Of a DNA stretch of 64,000 bases, positions 1-9,886 are shown piece by piece (position 1 is the stretch's first letter; each line of letters begins with the position of its first letter). This DNA comes from Anaerovibrio slackiae (lineage in GTDB: Bacteria; Bacillota; Negativicutes; Selenomonadales; Selenomonadaceae). The DNA lies in assembly GCF_009695585.1 (NCBI RefSeq), contig NZ_VUNR01000004.1, forward strand, positions 62,001-126,000, written 5' to 3'. A model generated the notes under the pieces. That model saw nothing but the letters and a program-made list of their open reading frames with translations. It searched no databases and was not told the origin of the DNA. Position numbers and translations under genes: made by a program.

Positions 1-199
1 CAATATCAATGCTGTCGGCATGGCCTGCCAAAAGCCTCAGTCCCGGCAGGGCAGACATATTCACTGTCACATTCTCCGCCTGCAGGGCTGAACGAATACT
101 GCTGCCCAGCCTGTTTTCCATCAGCCCGGGCAGGACAAGCTGGCTGAAAGCCGCTAAAATCACCAGCACCGCAGCCAAAACAACACAAAACCTGCGCAT
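1..199 (-). CDS. DUF2993 (LmeA-like) family protein, N-terminal part
   Basis: The gene runs off the left edge, so only about 66 N-terminal residues are visible. They begin MRRFCVVLAAVLVILAAF, a signal-anchor, followed by a segment reading LVLPGLMENRLGSS and then SALQAENVTVNMSALPGLRL. That pattern (hydrophobic start, 'lpg-lie-l-' helix, then short beta strands ending near a 'G-hadsi-i' segment) is what I know from DUF2993 phospholipid-binding-like proteins of Firmicutes, which are exported or membrane anchored. The ATG at 197-199 is preceded by a good ribosome binding site (TAGGAG, 7 nt away). It lies 45 bp downstream of prfB in the same direction and may be the last gene of a secA-prfB transcript. 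The family call is tentative because most of the protein is missing. Confidence 0.55.
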   Translation of the reverse strand, partial: MRRFCVVLAAVLVILAAFSQLVLPGLMENRLGSSIRSALQAENVTVNMSALPGLRLLAGHADSIDI

Positions 200-244
200 A
201 CAAACTCCTATATTCTCAGGCTGCTGCACAGGCACAACCATCCA

Positions 245-1351
245 TTACAGCTGATGGTTGGCCTTAGCACGCAAAAACGCCTCAATGAACATATCAATAT
301 CCCCATCCATCACGGCCTGGGTATTGCCCGTTTCCGCACTGGTGCGGTGGTCCTTGACCATATTGTACGGATGGAAAACATAGGAACGAATCTGGCTGCC
401 CCACTCGATCTTCTGCTGATCGCCTTCCAGGGCAGCAATCTCCTTCTCCTTCTTTTCTTCCTCCAGCTCAAAAAGCTTGGCCCGGAGCATCTTCAAGCAC
501 TGCTCCCTATTCTGAATCTGGGAGCGCTCATTCTGGCACTGTACCACGATGCCGGTAGGCTCATGGGTCATGCGGACAGCAGAAGATGTCTTGTTGATGT
601 GCTGTCCACCTGCACCGCTGGCACGATAGGTATCCACACGCACATCATCCATGTTGATTTCCACCTCTACGGTATCATCCAGCTCCGGCATGATATCACA
701 GGCGCAGAAGGAAGTATGGCGGCGCGCCGCTGAGTCAAAGGGAGAAATGCGCACCAGCCGGTGCACCCCCTTCTCAGATTTCAAAAAGCCGTAGGCATTA
801 TGCCCCTTAATAAAGAGGGTAACAGACTTGACGCCTGCCTCATCTCCCGGCAGAAGGTCAGCAGTCTCCACGGAGAAGCCATGGCGCTCCGCATACCTGC
901 CATACATGCGCAGCAGCATGCTGGTCCAGTCCTGGGCCTCAGTGCCACCGGCACCTGCATGAAGGGTAAGTATGGCGTTGTTGGCATCATACTTGCCGGA
1001 CAGCAGCACCTCCAGCTGCAATTCCTCTAAAGCCCTGTTAATGGCATCCATGTCGGCACGGACATCAGCCTCTACGCTTTCGTCCTTGTCATCCATGCCG
1101 ATTTCCCACATTACCTGCACATCATCATACTTGGCAAGGAGGGCCTTGTACTTGTCCACGCTGATTTTTACATCGTTCAGCTCCTGATTGATGCGCTGTG
1201 CCTCCTCAGGATTGTCCCAAAAAGTGGGCTCCCCCATCTTGTATTCCAGCTCTGCGATTTTTCCTTCTTTATGGGCCACGTCCAGAGCCTTTTCCATCTC
1301 TGCCAGCCGCCCCTGGAGAGCCGTGATTTCCGGCTTCAAATCCTCCAGCAT
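245..1351 (-). CDS. prfB: Peptide chain release factor 2
   Basis: Releases finished polypeptides at UGA and UAA stop codons in the ribosome. The 368 residues show the stop-codon-reading SPF tripeptide (residues 203-205, RF2 type) and the catalytic GGQ motif (248-250, context SGAGGQHINKT) that triggers ester hydrolysis in the peptidyl transferase centre. The N-terminal helical domain covers about residues 1-110. Unlike Escherichia coli and Bacillus subtilis, no programmed +1 frameshift is needed: the usual in-frame UGA after about codon 24 is absent and the frame reads continuously through KALDVAHK, with CTG GAC at the junction. Start ATG at 1351 has a strong AAGGAGTG site. It follows secA by 71 bp in the same direction, the common Firmicutes secA-prfB order. 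Confidence 0.97.
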   Translation of the reverse strand: MLEDLKPEITALQGRLAEMEKALDVAHKEGKIAELEYKMGEPTFWDNPEEAQRINQELNDVKISVDKYKALLAKYDDVQVMWEIGMDDKDESVEADVRADMDAINRALEELQLEVLLSGKYDANNAILTLHAGAGGTEAQDWTSMLLRMYGRYAERHGFSVETADLLPGDEAGVKSVTLFIKGHNAYGFLKSEKGVHRLVRISPFDSAARRHTSFCACDIMPELDDTVEVEINMDDVRVDTYRASGAGGQHINKTSSAVRMTHEPTGIVVQCQNERSQIQNREQCLKMLRAKLFELEEEKKEKEIAALEGDQQKIEWGSQIRSYVFHPYNMVKDHRTSAETGNTQAVMDGDIDMFIEAFLRAKANHQL

Positions 1352-1422
1352 TCTATTTCACTCCTTACGCGCACAGTGCAAGCTTCCTGCCTGCCGCTTC
1401 TTCATCAAATTATACCTGCCGA

Positions 1423-3963
<2,541 letters not shown>

Positions 3964-4236
3964 GAACTCACTCCTATTTCATGGTCTTCTCGGTCTCCAT
4001 GACTCATTATTTATCAACATCTCATCTATAATTAAGATACAATGCAGCAATTTAGCATATCACAATGCAACAATGGGGCAGCACCGCAATACCATCAATA
4101 CACAAAAACTCTACATTAGTTTATCAAAGTATCAACTATAAGTCAAAATTTCACAAATATTTTTCTGCAAAAAAGAGGGTTTTCGCATACTAATGGCGAA
4201 TATAACAACATAGTCTACTAGAAAGGGGATGTTATT

Positions 4237-4782
4237 ATGGCAACATTCACTATTAGAGGAAAAAACGTAGAAGTTACTCCTGCCCTGAGGGATTATGTGG
4301 AGAAGCGTGTCGGCAAGGTTACCCGCTACTTCAATGACGTGGGGGATATCGCTGTACTGCTCAGCGTATCAAAGGAGCGCCAGAAGGTTGAGGTAACGGT
4401 TCCTGTACAGGGCGTCCTGCTCCGCGGTCAGGAAGTAACTAATAATATGTATACCTCCATTGACCTGGTTATCGAGAAGCTGGATCGCCAGATCCGCAAG
4501 CATAAGACCAAGATGCAACGCCGCTTCCGCGACGGCACCCTGCTGGATGAGGCCTTTGCCGCTGCTCCTTTTGCGCCAGCAATCCCTGACGAGGAAGACG
4601 AGTTCCCTGTTGTCAAGAAAAAGAAGTTCAACGTGCGCCCGATGGATGTGCAGGAAGCCATCATGCAGATGAACCTTCTCAATCATGACTTCTTTGTGTT
4701 CCGGGATGCTGATACAGAGACCGTCAGCGTGGTATACCGCCGCAGCGATGGGAAGTACGGCCTCATTGAGTCCGAATACTGA
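4237..4782 (+). CDS. hpf: Long-form ribosome hibernation promoting factor
   Basis: Binds the 30S decoding site and, in the long form, dimerises 70S ribosomes into inactive 100S particles in stationary phase or stress. The first ~100 residues form the S30AE/YfiA domain (MATFTIRGKNVEVTPALRDYVEKRV), followed by an acidic linker (about 110-125) and the C-terminal dimerisation domain (VQEAIMQMNLLNHDFFVFRDADT ending near SDGKYGLIE). At 181 residues it is the long type found across Firmicutes. ATG at 4237 has the site GAAAGGGG eight bases upstream. It is divergent from secA, a frequent neighbour in this phylum, and ends in a strong bidirectional terminator. I see no GC-rich structured leader of the raiA-motif kind upstream; the gap is AT-rich. 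Confidence 0.95.
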   Translation: MATFTIRGKNVEVTPALRDYVEKRVGKVTRYFNDVGDIAVLLSVSKERQKVEVTVPVQGVLLRGQEVTNNMYTSIDLVIEKLDRQIRKHKTKMQRRFRDGTLLDEAFAAAPFAPAIPDEEDEFPVVKKKKFNVRPMDVQEAIMQMNLLNHDFFVFRDADTETVSVVYRRSDGKYGLIESEY

Positions 4783-4816
4783 GCATAAAGCATACAGCAT
4801 TTAACTGAAAAACCAT

Positions 4817-4859
4817 AAAAAATAGAGACATCGGAGATTGCTCTGATGTCTCTTTTTTA
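4817..4859. terminator. Bidirectional intrinsic terminator between hpf and the ABC ATPase gene
   Basis: The arms AGAGACATC (4824-4832) and GATGTCTCT (4845-4853) pair perfectly, with four further pairs toward a 4-nt loop. T6 follows on the plus strand and A6 precedes, so it can stop transcripts from both converging genes. Confidence 0.9.
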
Positions 4860-4861
4860 TA

Positions 4862-5581
4862 TCACAATACTTTTGACAGGAACAGCTTCGTCCGCTCCTC
4901 TTTAGGATTTTCAAATACATCCTTCGGAGCACCCTGCTCGATGATATTGCCGCCATCCACAAACAGCAGCCTGTCCCCCACCTCCCGGGCGAAGCCCATC
5001 TCATGAGTAACCACTGCCATAGTCATGCCTTCATTGGCAAGGCTTTTCATTACATCCAGCACCTCGTTTACCATCTCCGGGTCCAGTGCCGAGGTAGGCT
5101 CATCAAAGAGCATCACCTTCGGGCGCATGGCAAGAGCCCTGGCAATTGCCACACGCTGCTGCTGTCCGCCGGAAAGCTGCGGCGGATAGGCATCAGCCTT
5201 GTCAGCCAGCCCTACCCGCTCCAAAAGCTCCCTGGCAATCTTTTCCGCTTCATCCTTGGCCATGTTGCGCACCTTGATAGGAGCCAGGGTGATATTCTGC
5301 AGCACCGTCATGTGAGGAAACAGGTTGAACCGCTGGAACACCATGCCGATTTCCTCCCGGGCCTTGTTGATGTCAGAGTCCCCGGTCAGGTCAATGCCGT
5401 CCACCACCACGCTGCCGCTGGTAGGCTCCTCCAGGAGATTCATGCAGCGAAGCAGGGTGCTCTTGCCGGAGCCTGACGGCCCGATAATAACCACTACCTC
5501 CTGGGGATTGATGTGCAGGTCGATGCCCTTCAGCACCTCGTGCTCCCCGAAGGATTTATGCAAATTCTTTATATCAATCAT
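4862..5581 (-). CDS. Polar amino-acid ABC transporter ATP-binding protein (GlnQ type)
   Basis: Cytoplasmic ATPase of a polar amino-acid importer. The 239 residues show Walker [10 protein letters not shown] (34-42), Q-loop near [12 protein letters not shown], signature LSGGQQQ (135-141), Walker B VMLFDEP (155-161) and the switch histidine in VVTHEMGFA. The sequence is of the GlnQ/ArtP/HisP group; the exact amino acid cannot be read from it. Its start overlaps the permease stop by 4 bp (ATGA), so the two genes are translationally coupled. It is the last gene of a binding protein-permease-ATPase set and converges on hpf, sharing its terminator. Confidence 0.95.
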   Translation of the reverse strand: MIDIKNLHKSFGEHEVLKGIDLHINPQEVVVIIGPSGSGKSTLLRCMNLLEEPTSGSVVVDGIDLTGDSDINKAREEIGMVFQRFNLFPHMTVLQNITLAPIKVRNMAKDEAEKIARELLERVGLADKADAYPPQLSGGQQQRVAIARALAMRPKVMLFDEPTSALDPEMVNEVLDVMKSLANEGMTMAVVTHEMGFAREVGDRLLFVDGGNIIEQGAPKDVFENPKEERTKLFLSKVL

Positions 5582-6240
5582 TTCGTATCCAACCTTTTCT
5601 CCAGATATGCTACCAGACGGGAAATTGTCAGCGTCATGACCAGATAGATAAGCGCCACGCTGATCCAGATTTCCAGGGAGCCGTAGGTACGGGCAATAAT
5701 CAGCTGACCACGGCGGGTAAGCTCCTCAAAGCCGATAACGGACACCAGTGAGGAATCCTTGAGAAGCGCAATAAACTCGTTACCCAGGGGCGGCACGATG
5801 TTCTTGAAGGCCTGGGGCACAATAATATAGCGCATGGTCTGCACCCAGGTCATGCCCAGTGACCTGCCGGCCTCCATCTGCCCCTCGTCAATAGCCTGAA
5901 TACCGGCACGGAAAATCTCAGCGATGTAGGCACCGCTGTTGATGCCGCAAGCGGTGATGGCAGCGATGAAGGGGTCCACCCTCTGCTCCAGAATGACCGG
6001 CAGGGCAAAGTAAATCAGGAAAATCTGCACCAAAAGCGGCGTGCCCCGCAGAAAATCAATATAGATTGCCGCCAGCCAGCGCAGCAGCTTGACATTGGAA
6101 ATCCTGGCAATGCCCACAAACATGCCGATAATCAAGCCCAGTCCCACAGAAATAGCCGTAATCTGTATCGTAATTCCGGCACCTGTAATCAGCAGGGGAA
6201 GGGAATTGATCATCAGATCAACATTCAAATTCATATCCAT
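5578..6240 (-). CDS. Polar amino-acid ABC transporter permease (GlnP/HisM type)
   Basis: Inner-membrane channel subunit. The 220 residues contain about five membrane segments, the first near residues 14-40, and the conserved EAA loop around [30 protein letters not shown] that docks on the ATPase. This is the His/Glu/Gln/Arg permease family of ~215-225 residues. It lies downstream of the binding-protein gene, but a hairpin and a consensus promoter separate the two, so permease and ATPase can be expressed both by readthrough and independently. The 3' end overlaps the ATPase start by 4 bp. Confidence 0.95.
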   Translation of the reverse strand: MDMNLNVDLMINSLPLLITGAGITIQITAISVGLGLIIGMFVGIARISNVKLLRWLAAIYIDFLRGTPLLVQIFLIYFALPVILEQRVDPFIAAITACGINSGAYIAEIFRAGIQAIDEGQMEAGRSLGMTWVQTMRYIIVPQAFKNIVPPLGNEFIALLKDSSLVSVIGFEELTRRGQLIIARTYGSLEIWISVALIYLVMTLTISRLVAYLEKRLDTK

Positions 6241-6270
6241 ACACGTCCTCTAAAATAATATTACTAACAT

Positions 6271-6299
6271 ATTATATGAAACCAAAGCACTAGTGTCAA
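6271..6299 (-). promoter_or_regulatory. Consensus sigma-70 promoter in front of the permease gene
   Basis: Read on the minus strand, TTGACA (6294-6299) and TATAAT (6271-6276) are both perfect matches to consensus and are separated by exactly 17 bp. The promoter lies inside the operon, between the terminator-like hairpin after the binding-protein gene and the permease start 31 bp downstream. Confidence 0.85.
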
Positions 6300-6301
6300 C
6301 A

Positions 6302-6340
6302 AAATAAAAATGCACTATCGCCAAAGCAACAGTGCATTTT
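6302..6340 (-). terminator. Intercistronic terminator or attenuator after the binding-protein gene
   Basis: A perfect 10-bp inverted repeat, AAAATGCACT (6307-6316) and AGTGCATTTT (6331-6340), followed on the minus strand by a T-rich run. Its place between binding-protein and permease genes suggests partial termination that keeps binding protein in excess. Confidence 0.75.
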
Positions 6341-6424
6341 GCATTATTTATGTGATTTGCATGCTTTTGCCGGCCACTGCGCCACAGGCATTGCCCGGAC
6401 AAACCGGCAGCATGGCAGCACCAA

Positions 6425-7201
6425 TTACTTGCTGGTAGTGCCGAACCACTTGGTGAAGATCTCGTCATACTTGCCGTTCTCATGGAGCTTTCTCAGGGCA
6501 TCGTTCACCTTGTTCAGAAGCTCCTCGTTCTTCTTGGATACGGCAATGCCGTAATCCTCGGAGGTCAGCAGGTCAGGCAGCGCCTTCACGTTGGTCTCGC
6601 CGCTTTTCATGATGTAGTAGTCATTTACCGGACGGTCATTTACTACTGCATCAACGCCCTTGGCACGAAGCTCCATGAAGGTATCAGCAGAGGAATTGAA
6701 CTCCTTTACCTCAACGCCCTCAATCTTCTTTACCTCGGCAGCGGAGGTAGTGCCAATCTGCACGGCAACCTTCTTGCCCTTCAGGTCCTCAAACTTCTTG
6801 ATGGAATCGTTATCCTTTGCCACGATGATGGACAGGCCGGACTTGTAATAAGGATCAGAGAAGTTTACCTTCTGCTTGCGCTCCTCGTTGATGGTCATGC
6901 CGGAAATGCAGACATCAATGTTGCCAGCCTCCAGGGCAGGAATCAAGCCGTCAAAGTTCAGGTTGTTAATCTCTACCTTGTAGCCCATTTCCTCGCCTAC
7001 AGCGCGGATCAGGTCCATATCAAAGCCCTGATACTCCTTGCCGTTCTCATCCTGGAACTCAAATGGAGCAAAATCAGCATTTACGCCAACCTTCAGAACC
7101 TTCTCGCTCTCAGCAGCCTTCTGCTCACCGCCACAGCCAGCCACCAGGGCAGCCATAGCCATCAGGGCAGCCATGCACAGTACCAATAATTTCCTTGACA
7201 T
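6425..7201 (-). CDS. Polar amino-acid ABC transporter substrate-binding lipoprotein
   Basis: Periplasmic or membrane-tethered receptor that delivers an amino acid to the permease downstream. From ATG at 7201 the protein starts MSRKLLVLCMAAL and has a lipobox LVAGC, so it should be lipid anchored after signal peptidase II cleavage. The mature part is a family-3 solute-binding fold: VGVNADFAPFEFQDENG, GFDMDLIRAVGEEMGY, MTINEERKQKVNFSDPYY and the C-terminal motif GKYDEIFTKWFG. I chose 7201 rather than a longer in-frame start because it has AAGGGGGA at good spacing and a proper signal peptide. First gene of the importer set; substrate unknown. Confidence 0.93.
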   Translation of the reverse strand: MSRKLLVLCMAALMAMAALVAGCGGEQKAAESEKVLKVGVNADFAPFEFQDENGKEYQGFDMDLIRAVGEEMGYKVEINNLNFDGLIPALEAGNIDVCISGMTINEERKQKVNFSDPYYKSGLSIIVAKDNDSIKKFEDLKGKKVAVQIGTTSAAEVKKIEGVEVKEFNSSADTFMELRAKGVDAVVNDRPVNDYYIMKSGETNVKALPDLLTSEDYGIAVSKKNEELLNKVNDALRKLHENGKYDEIFTKWFGTTSK

Positions 7202-7259
7202 GTAAAAAATCCCCCTTGCTTCAAAAAACATTTTACTGGTTCAATATTCCCCAGCCATA

Positions 7260-7296
7260 AAATAAAGCCCAAGAAACGCTTGCGAATCCTGGGCTT
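7260..7296 (-). terminator. Probable terminator of the zinc-ribbon gene
   Basis: AAGCCCA (7265-7271) pairs with TGGGCTT (7290-7296); on the minus strand a T-rich tract (TTTATTTTAT) follows. It lies between the zinc-ribbon gene and the binding-protein gene. Confidence 0.6.
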
Positions 7297-7362
7297 CATT
7301 GCCACATTTAGTTATGTACGCACAACGATGCGATTATGCCGGCGGCACACAGCCAATATTTA

Positions 7363-7653
7363 TCAGCCGTTCTTCCTTGCCTGGAAGCAGTCGCGGCAAT
7401 ATACAGGACGGTCGTTCTTCGGCTCAAATGGAACCTCGGTCTCCTTGCCACACTGAGCGCATACTACGGTGAACATCTGGCGCTGTTCCTTCTCTCCACC
7501 TTCACGATTGCGACGTCTCTTGTCGCGGCAATCACGGCAGCGAACCGGCTTGTTCTCAAAGCCCTTTTCTGCGTAAAATTCCTGCTCGCCTGCGCTGAAG
7601 ATGAATTCCTTACCGCAGTCCTTACATACTAAAGTCTCGTCTACAAATGCCAT
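7363..7653 (-). CDS. Small two-zinc-ribbon protein
   Basis: A 96-residue cytoplasmic protein with four CxxC pairs: CKDC and CRDC in the first half (about residues 16-19 and 39-42) and CAQC and CRDC in the second (about 65-68 and 84-87), each pair-of-pairs forming one probable zinc ribbon. The linker between them is very basic (RDKRRRNREGG). Proteins of this layout (probable zinc-ribbon domain, zf-trcl type) are widespread in Firmicutes; their role is not established, although nucleic-acid binding is a reasonable inference. ATG at 7653 follows a strong GGGGGA site. No operon partner is evident: it has its own upstream gap of 185 bp (7654-7838), in which I see no gene. Confidence 0.85.
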   Translation of the reverse strand: MAFVDETLVCKDCGKEFIFSAGEQEFYAEKGFENKPVRCRDCRDKRRRNREGGEKEQRQMFTVVCAQCGKETEVPFEPKNDRPVYCRDCFQARKNG

Positions 7654-7838
7654 GAAAAAAATCCCCCATTATAATTTTTGAATATCCCATATGTGCGCTT
7701 ACTTCTTTTACCTAATCCCAGGTGGACAAAGAGACATCCTACTACGACTTAGTATACTTGCATGAGGGAAAAAAAGCAAGTAAAAGTTTCAGACAACTTT
7801 GCTTTTGAGACTTTAGGGCATGAACAGAAGCATAAATT

Positions 7839-8024
7839 TTATGCCAGAATGTCTATATTGCCGCCTATGCCTGTCATGGCGGATACATCAATAGACTCCA
7901 GCATATCCATCATGGCAGTTTCCGAGGTTTCCATTGCCATCTTCATGACCGAAGTGCCCACCTGCATGTCAAGCTGCTGCTGATGCAGGCCCACGGACAT
8001 GGCTGCAATGCTCATATAATCCAT
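7839..8024 (-). CDS. YjfB-family putative motility protein
   Basis: A 61-residue protein beginning MDYMSIAAMSVGLHQQQL and ending in GGNIDILA, matching the YjfB family (short helical proteins called putative motility proteins), with the family's typical QVGTSVMKMAMETSE middle and conserved C-terminal G-G-N-I-D. The biochemical role is unknown; in Bacilli and Clostridia such genes often lie near flagellar or chemotaxis genes. Here it sits 20 bp after the OGT-like glycosyltransferase, in the same direction and close enough to be co-transcribed, which suggests that this glycosylation group acts on flagella. ATG at 8024 with AAAGGAGGGG. Confidence 0.85.
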   Translation of the reverse strand: MDYMSIAAMSVGLHQQQLDMQVGTSVMKMAMETSETAMMDMLESIDVSAMTGIGGNIDILA

Positions 8025-8043
8025 AAAATCCCCTCCTTTATAC

Positions 8044-9825
8044 CTATTTTATCGGCAATAAGCTGCCGCTGCAATAGTGCTGCCAGATTTTTTTGTAGGC
8101 GGCCTCCAAATCCTGCATATATGCCTTGCCGTCCATGAGGCGTGAATTGCGCATCATTTCCGGCAGATCCCGGTGCAGCTTGTTCAGCATTATGCCGTTG
8201 GTGGCCAGCTGAACTGCTTTTGCCACATATTCCCGGGGACTATTTGCTACCAGCTCCGGCAGGCCGGCGGCAGTCAGGATAGAGGCGCCATAGCGGGAAC
8301 CATGGGTTTTGCCCCGCAGGGTAATCACCGGCACCCCCATGTAGAGGGCATCACAGGTGGTCAAGCCACCATTGTAAGGAGCTGTATCCAATATGATATC
8401 AATATCGTTGTACTGGGTGAGATAATCCGGCGTAAAAGGCCGAAGCTCCAGCCTTTCTGCATCGCCCCCCAGCCTGCGGAACCTCTGCCGCACAATCTCC
8501 TGCCCCGATGGCACGCTGCATATCTTGCACTTGATAACAAGCCTTGAATCCGGCACCGCCTGCAAAATATTCCGCCACTGTACCAGCATGGCATCCGTCA
8601 CCTTGGCAAAGCTGTTGAAGCTGCCAAAGGTAATGTACCCACGCTCCATGCCCGGGGCGTTATGTCCCTGGGAACGCAGGTCACGCATGGTTTCCGGGCG
8701 ATAGCACAGATGGCAGTGAGGCAGCCTGAGAGGCTGCTCCATGAAGCCGCTATTCCGTTCACCTTTTGGCATGCAGCATTCATCCGTCAGGAAAAAATCC
8801 ACCGCCGGAAGCCCCGTGGTATTTATATAGCCAATGCCCGACACCTGCACCGGCGCGGGACGGCATGCCATCACCGGCAGGCAGCTGTTCTGGCTATGGC
8901 CTGACAAATCCACCAGGATGTCGATGCGGTCATCATGAATCAGCTTGGCAATCTCCTGGGGGGTGCGCCCGTGCACATCACGCCAGCGGTCAGCCATTTT
9001 CTTGAACCTCTGGGTAACATGGTCCTCCCTGCCTGTAGAATAGCCGTACACCGTAAACTCCCCATGATTGCCATCCTTCAGCAGTGCCGTAAAGAAATAC
9101 GCCGCCGCATGGAGGCGGAAATCAGGGGAAATATAGCCGATGCGCAGGGCATGAGGCTTGTTTTTCGTATTGGCATCATGGGGAAACCCCAGCTGCTCCG
9201 GGTACATCTGGCCGTACTGGGCGTGCTTTGCCGCCAGGCTCTGGGCATCCGCGCTGCGATAATTGCTCAAAAACAAGCCCTTGCTGAAATAGCTGGCAGC
9301 CGCAGCCCTGTCCTCCAGCATACTGCTGACCATAAATGCCGCCTCCGCCGCCTTTTCCGTCTCCCCTGCCAAAAGGCAGGTATCAGCATAAAAGCTGTAG
9401 CCCCGCATCACCAGCTGCCTGTCAAGCTCGCTCCAGCCCGCCTGTCCTAAAATAAAGCGTTGCCTGGAGGAAAGCCCCTTCTTGATGCCATCCTGATAGC
9501 GGCTGAAAAGCTGCTCATAAGCAGAAAGAGCCCTATCCAGCTCATACCTGGCACCAAAAAACACCGCTGCCGCCAAAAGCCCCCGCAGATTGGCTGTCGA
9601 AACACTTTTTTGGCTGGGCAGCTCCCAAAATTTCTGCAAATATTCCTCCGCCGTCTCAAAGTCCTGCAAATAAACCGATGCCTCTGCCACCAGTGCCAGC
9701 CCCTCCGGACTTTCCGGCACTTCCTCCAAAAGCTGCCTGCCACAGGCCCGCATGCTGTTCATATCCCCACGGGCAAAACAGCCTTCCGCTGACTTTGCCC
9801 ACTCATTTACAACTTCCAGTTCCAT
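8044..9825 (-). CDS. TPR/OGT (SPINDLY-type) O-GlcNAc transferase-like protein
   Basis: A probable protein O-glycosyltransferase. Residues ~1-200 are helical and repeat-like, consistent with degenerate tetratricopeptide repeats that present the protein acceptor. Residues ~225-585 carry the GT41 catalytic region: RIGYISPDFRLHAAAYF, DILVDLSGHSQNSCLPVMACRPAPVQVSGIGYINTTG (written here only as landmarks), FGSFNSFAKVTDAMLVQW and DTAPYNGGLTTCDALYMG, closely following the SPINDLY/OGT pattern. GT41-like enzymes of Selenomonas-type bacteria are often in flagellin glycosylation loci. Here it precedes yjfB and follows two other glycan genes, so flagellin or a surface protein is the likely acceptor. The sugar donor (UDP-GlcNAc or another) is not determinable from sequence alone. 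Confidence 0.85.
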   Translation of the reverse strand: MELEVVNEWAKSAEGCFARGDMNSMRACGRQLLEEVPESPEGLALVAEASVYLQDFETAEEYLQKFWELPSQKSVSTANLRGLLAAAVFFGARYELDRALSAYEQLFSRYQDGIKKGLSSRQRFILGQAGWSELDRQLVMRGYSFYADTCLLAGETEKAAEAAFMVSSMLEDRAAAASYFSKGLFLSNYRSADAQSLAAKHAQYGQMYPEQLGFPHDANTKNKPHALRIGYISPDFRLHAAAYFFTALLKDGNHGEFTVYGYSTGREDHVTQRFKKMADRWRDVHGRTPQEIAKLIHDDRIDILVDLSGHSQNSCLPVMACRPAPVQVSGIGYINTTGLPAVDFFLTDECCMPKGERNSGFMEQPLRLPHCHLCYRPETMRDLRSQGHNAPGMERGYITFGSFNSFAKVTDAMLVQWRNILQAVPDSRLVIKCKICSVPSGQEIVRQRFRRLGGDAERLELRPFTPDYLTQYNDIDIILDTAPYNGGLTTCDALYMGVPVITLRGKTHGSRYGASILTAAGLPELVANSPREYVAKAVQLATNGIMLNKLHRDLPEMMRNSRLMDGKAYMQDLEAAYKKIWQHYCSGSLLPIK

Positions 9826-9886
9826 CCTATCTCACCACATAAAATCATCGTATCCATATCCATAATCATTGCCATGCTACGGCAGT

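Noticed and set aside
3964-4236. raiA-motif structured RNA upstream of hpf
   Set aside because: The gap is AT-rich with no sizeable stem-loops, unlike that RNA class.
7762-7983. 73-codon frame opposite yjfB
   Set aside because: It is the antisense shadow of the well-supported YjfB gene and has no ribosome site.
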